Assembly: GCA_900544825.1 (NCBI GenBank)
Contig: UQWP01000040.1
Coordinates: 1-33,349, forward strand
Direction: 5' to 3'
DNA: 33,349 nucleotides
DNA from: an uncultured Prevotella sp.
GTDB lineage: Bacteria > Bacteroidota > Bacteroidia > Bacteroidales > Bacteroidaceae
Shown here: in pieces, positions 30,766-33,349 of the stretch
Position numbering within the stretch: position 1 is the first letter of the stretch
Layout of the letters: every line of letters begins with the position of its first letter
Position numbers and translations under genes: made by a program
Notes under the pieces: model-generated
The model's input: the letters and a program-made list of their open reading frames with translations, nothing else
Databases searched by the model: none
Told to the model about the DNA's origin: nothing

Positions 30766-30838
30766 CCCCATTTTTCCTATAACTTACTTTTTCCTTCCAT
30801 CTATACAATATTGCCCACTATCCTCCGTTTTTATAAAT

Positions 30839-31171
30839 ATGAACAAAATAGAAATCATAGAACTTCCCAAGATATATGATCCTCGCGGCTGTCTTTCCGT
30901 CGCCGAGGAAAACATCCATATCCCCTTCGAAATAAAAAAGGTGGAATGGAATCACATCGGCGCCATTCAGCCAGATGCTCCTATAGAACTTGGAGAGAAT
31001 CCTATGATGCTGATTGCACTGGCAGGAGAAATCACTATACAGGTCATAGAAGAAGCAAGAACCCTCAGGCTAACCCGTCCTAATCAGGCTCTGATTCTGG
31101 GAAAAGATTGCAAAAGCAGCATAATTGATAGCACCAAGCATTCCCTGCTTCTTACTATTCATCAAAAATAA
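30839..31171 (+). CDS. FdtA/QdtA-like cupin lacking the usual catalytic histidines
   Basis: 110 residues. The opening YDPRGCLSVAEENIHIPFEI matches dTDP-4-keto-6-deoxyhexose 3,4-ketoisomerases (FdtA/QdtA/WxcM-C), and the later segments (MMLIALAGEITIQV; RLTRPNQALIL) match their cupin strands. In active members the middle carries an RGFHAHK motif; here the aligned part reads APIELGEN with no His, and the later WHEM-like segment is also gone (DCKSSIIDS). It is also shorter than usual (130-140). I therefore doubt ketoisomerase activity. Its stop is 5 bases before the aminotransferase start, so the two are co-expressed; it may now be a binding or structural partner. Confidence 0.75.
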   Translation: MNKIEIIELPKIYDPRGCLSVAEENIHIPFEIKKVEWNHIGAIQPDAPIELGENPMMLIALAGEITIQVIEEARTLRLTRPNQALILGKDCKSSIIDSTKHSLLLTIHQK

Positions 31172-31176
31172 AGGAA

Positions 31177-32439
31177 ATGGAAACAGAAAACGAGAAGAAA
31201 GCCATCAAGTATCTTGATCTGAAGGCTATCAATGCCCCATACGAAGAAGAAATCAAGAAGGAAATCAATCAGGTAGTAAGTAGCGGATGGTACTTACAGG
31301 GAAGATGCGTGAAGCAGTTTGAGAAGAATTATGCCTCTTTCATCGGCACCGATTACTGCATTTCCTGCGGTAACGGACTGGATGCTCTCAAACTGATTCT
31401 GATGGGAGAAATGGCTATTGGCAAGATCCACCAGGGTGATGAGATTCTGTTGCCTGCCAACACCTATATTGCCACCATTCTTTCCATCACAAGCGTGGGA
31501 CTCGTTCCCATCCTCGTAGAACCCAACCCAGAGACTCTGCAAATCGACGAGAACCTCATCGAGAGCAACATCTCCTATAAAACCAGGGGCATCATGCTGG
31601 TACATCTCTACGGCAAGTTATCCTGGACGGAAAGAATCCAGGAGATCTGTAAGGAGAACAACCTGCTGATTTTCGAAGACAACGCACAGGCTTTCGGATG
31701 CGGATACATCAACAGCTCTGCGCGAGAGGCTATCAGAAGAAAGCTGAATATAGAAAACGAGAATATCACCTATCAAAACCAGATAGATATCATTGACAAT
31801 AATGCCATCCTGAAAAGCATCACCCACACAGGAGCTTTAGGAGATGCAGGCGCCCACAGTTTCTACCCAAGCAAGAACCTGGGAGCATTGGGTGATGCGG
31901 GTGCCGTGACAACCGATGATGAAGAGCTGGCTGAGGCTATCCGAGCCCTCCACGATTATGGAAGAACCAGCAGGTTTGATTTTGAATATCAGGGTATCAA
32001 TTCCAGGATGGATGAGATTCAGGCTGCTGTGCTCAATGTAAAACTGAGACATCCCCACGATGAGCATATCGCCAGATGCAGGAAGGCGATGCTCTATCTG
32101 GAATATCTGCACCCAACTATCGTAGAACGCTGCATCCCGAAGAGATTACTGGAAGATCCATTCAGCAATGTACTCCATATCTTCCCTTTCATTACCGAAG
32201 AAAGAATGAGACTGAGGGAGTTTCTGAAGGATGAATCAGTAGAAACAGCGATACACTATCCTATTCCACCCAATGAGCAACTGGGATATCCTGAGCTTCG
32301 ACATTATCAACTGCCGATTACCCAGGACATCGCCTGCCAGGAGCTGAGTCTTCCCTGCAACTCTACGCTGAGAGACGAGGAAGTGATCCGGGTAGCAGAG
32401 CTCATCAACGATTATTTCTTGCGACGCAATCTGCGATAG
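31177..32439 (+). CDS. DegT/DnrJ/EryC1/StrS-family sugar aminotransferase
   Basis: 420 residues, PLP-dependent. Landmarks: SSGWYLQGRCVKQFEKNYA at 35-53, CGNGLDALKLIL at 64-75, EDNAQAFG at 167-174 (PLP-binding Asp and Gln), SFYPSKNLGALGDAGAVTT at 228-246 with the PLP lysine at 233, and the NSRMDEIQAAVL motif. Residues about 177-215 form a 40-residue insert compared with usual family members. Such enzymes aminate keto-sugar nucleotides for surface glycans, FdtB/QdtB types making 3-amino-3,6-dideoxyhexoses. It is paired with the FdtA-like cupin. Its last 28 bases overlap the convergent TPR gene. Confidence 0.9.
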   Translation: METENEKKAIKYLDLKAINAPYEEEIKKEINQVVSSGWYLQGRCVKQFEKNYASFIGTDYCISCGNGLDALKLILMGEMAIGKIHQGDEILLPANTYIATILSITSVGLVPILVEPNPETLQIDENLIESNISYKTRGIMLVHLYGKLSWTERIQEICKENNLLIFEDNAQAFGCGYINSSAREAIRRKLNIENENITYQNQIDIIDNNAILKSITHTGALGDAGAHSFYPSKNLGALGDAGAVTTDDEELAEAIRALHDYGRTSRFDFEYQGINSRMDEIQAAVLNVKLRHPHDEHIARCRKAMLYLEYLHPTIVERCIPKRLLEDPFSNVLHIFPFITEERMRLREFLKDESVETAIHYPIPPNEQLGYPELRHYQLPITQDIACQELSLPCNSTLRDEEVIRVAELINDYFLRRNLR

Positions 32440-33125
32440 AAGTCTTGCAGACGACCAGGAGCAACGCCCTTCTTCTGCAAAGCTTCCAGTTCGCGATAGG
32501 CATCCAACTTTCTGTTGAGCATGATGAGGAGATCGATGCGGTTGATGCGGTAATCGGTATTATCCTCATCAAGGGCGATTGCCTTGGCATAATCGTACTC
32601 GGCAAGTTCCAGCTGACCACGCTCCTTCTCCATACCGCCACGTGCCGCATACGCCATCGCACTATCCGGATATTGCTCTATGAGGTTGTTAATGCCATCA
32701 TACGCCTCGGTATAATGCTTGTCCTTCTCATTCAGCAGCGCCAGACCGAGCTGTGCCTGGAAGTTGCCAGGCACCAAAACCAGGAGGTTCTGATAATCGA
32801 GACGGGCAAAGTTATAGCGCAGAAGCTTCTCGTTAACGAACGCACGGTAGAAGAGACCTGCGATATTGGTATTGTTGAGGAACAACACCTTGTCCAGGTC
32901 ATCCTTGGCATAACTCCACTGTTCCAACTGGATATTCCATGCCGCCTTCTTCAGGCGCAGATCGATGCTGTCAGGATGATAGGCAAGCACACTCGTTGCT
33001 GCCGCCAGGGAATCTCGCAGCGCCTTGTTCTGATCCTTGGAATCAGCCGTCAAATTGTTTTGCTGGGCAAACAGAGGTGTAGCCAGCAAGCAACCTATAT
33101 ATAATATGATACTTTTCTTTTTCAT
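32412..33125 (-). CDS. Secreted tetratricopeptide-repeat protein
   Basis: 237 residues from the ATG at 33125 (an in-frame ATG at 33152 would add 9 residues, but it precedes the promoter box). Signal peptide SIILYIGCLLATPLFAQ, then TPR-like helix pairs: HPDSIDLRLKKAAWNIQLEQ, WSYAKDDLDKVLFLN, YNFARLDYQNLLVLVPGN, YTEAYDGINNLIEQYPDS, GQLELAEYDYAKAIALDE, with LDAYRELEALQKKG at the end. TPRs act as protein-binding scaffolds, here probably in the periplasm. Convergent overlap of 28 bases with the aminotransferase gene and no terminator between. Confidence 0.85.
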   Translation of the reverse strand: MKKKSIILYIGCLLATPLFAQQNNLTADSKDQNKALRDSLAAATSVLAYHPDSIDLRLKKAAWNIQLEQWSYAKDDLDKVLFLNNTNIAGLFYRAFVNEKLLRYNFARLDYQNLLVLVPGNFQAQLGLALLNEKDKHYTEAYDGINNLIEQYPDSAMAYAARGGMEKERGQLELAEYDYAKAIALDEDNTDYRINRIDLLIMLNRKLDAYRELEALQKKGVAPGRLQDFYRRLRRKK

Positions 33126-33129
33126 GCTG

Positions 33130-33160
33130 CAAAAATACAAATAGTTATGCAATCAGCCAA
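33130..33160 (-). promoter_or_regulatory. Promoter of the TPR gene, directly before the start codon
   Basis: TTGG (33160-33157), 19 bases, then TATTTTTG (33137-33130). The ATG begins 4 bases after the -7 box at 33125, so the transcript may be leaderless or nearly so. Confidence 0.55.
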
Positions 33161-33246
33161 AAAAGGAAAGATAAAAGATGTTTAGAATTTTCAAAATAAA
33201 ATAAACAGAAGCAAAACTCCTTGTTTTTAAGGGATTTTGCGATGCA

Positions 33247-33292
33247 ATATTTATCCTTAAGGAAAAAAATAATTTCCCTTAAGGATAAATAT
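33247..33292. repeat. Long AT-rich inverted repeat
   Basis: 33247-33262 and 33277-33292 are 16-bp perfect arms, each ending in the palindrome CCTTAAGG, with a 14-base A/T spacer. No T-run follows. It lies between the TPR promoter and the terminator-like hairpin. Confidence 0.8.
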
Positions 33293-33297
33293 ATATG

Positions 33298-33331
33298 AGG
33301 GTGTGTCATAAGTCCATGACGCACCCTTTTT
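33298..33331 (+). terminator. Terminator-like hairpin at right edge
   Basis: 33298-33309 pairs with 33316-33327 (12 bp, one G-U), loop AAGTCC, then five T residues. No rightward gene is seen immediately upstream, so it may serve read-through transcripts or be part of an element whose remainder lies outside the window. Confidence 0.7.
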
Positions 33332-33349
33332 CGCAAAAACTCCTACTTG

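Larger units (their letters stand above)
30491..30838 (+). other. 348-base leader and spacer before the sugar-biosynthesis pair
   Basis: AT-rich and without a coding frame that I recognise. It contains a -7 box at 30653-30660 and a hairpin with T-rich tail at 30720-30765, then about 70 bases to the ATG at 30839. Confidence 0.6.

Overview
The window looks like chromosome from a gut or oral Bacteroidales, most likely Prevotella/Segatella. The reasons are repeated Bacteroidetes-type promoters (a TTTG or TTGC -33 box, about 19-20 bases, then a TAnnTTTG -7 box), weak ribosome binding sites, many SusC-like or OMP-type beta-barrels and Cys-anchored lipoproteins, a HmuY/HmuR-type haem locus, and NfeD/SPFH and RarA genes of Bacteroidetes type. 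The species call is inference; no rRNA is present.

Layout. (1) 1-270: hairpin and a broken remnant of a DUF1016/YhcG-type nuclease gene that contains a perfect 28-bp palindrome. (2) 325-7311, minus: an outer-membrane uptake region. A leucine-rich-repeat lipoprotein, a calycin-like secreted protein and a small lipoprotein form one unit closed by an intrinsic terminator. A TonB-dependent haem-receptor-like protein, a HmuY-family lipoprotein and an 8-TM membrane protein follow. (3) 7511-10024, minus: a large outer-membrane beta-barrel protein whose promoter closely matches that of the LRR operon. (4) 10116-11165, minus: four ORFs joined by ATGA overlaps (HTH remnant, DUF3791, DUF3990 ADP-ribosyltransferase-like, small protein), a candidate toxin-antitoxin or defence island. 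(5) 11515-13858, plus: an unknown soluble protein and a SulP anion transporter. (6) 13987-17505, minus: serine dehydratase, an ABC importer subunit with an apparently circularly permuted binding domain, and its ATPase; together they suggest uptake and deamination of serine or a related amino acid. (7) 17562-19457: a divergent pair, secreted cyclophilin and a Tyr/Gly-rich secreted protein. (8) 19530-23043, minus: M48 lipoprotein protease, NfeD and SPFH protein (a membrane quality-control set), then a WecB-like protein with altered catalytic residues. (9) 23256-28767, minus: GH109-like Gfo/Idh oxidoreductase, GH10-like/DigH protein, TRIC-type channel, paired REP-like palindromes, rarA. (10) 28927-30452, plus: an acidic-tailed protein, two small membrane proteins and tRNA-Cys. 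(11) 30839-32439, plus: a FdtA/QdtA-like cupin without its usual histidines and a DegT-family aminotransferase, preceded by a leader with an attenuator-like hairpin. (12) 32412-33349: TPR protein, minus, with a promoter almost on its start codon, then two strong hairpins at the right edge.

Most of the window is ordinary core genome. The parts that deserve attention are the ATGA-coupled DUF3791/DUF3990 cassette, the permuted ABC importer, the WecB-like and FdtA-like proteins lacking expected catalytic residues, and the shared promoter of the two outer-membrane operons. No CRISPR array, rRNA, intact insertion sequence or known riboswitch was recognised.
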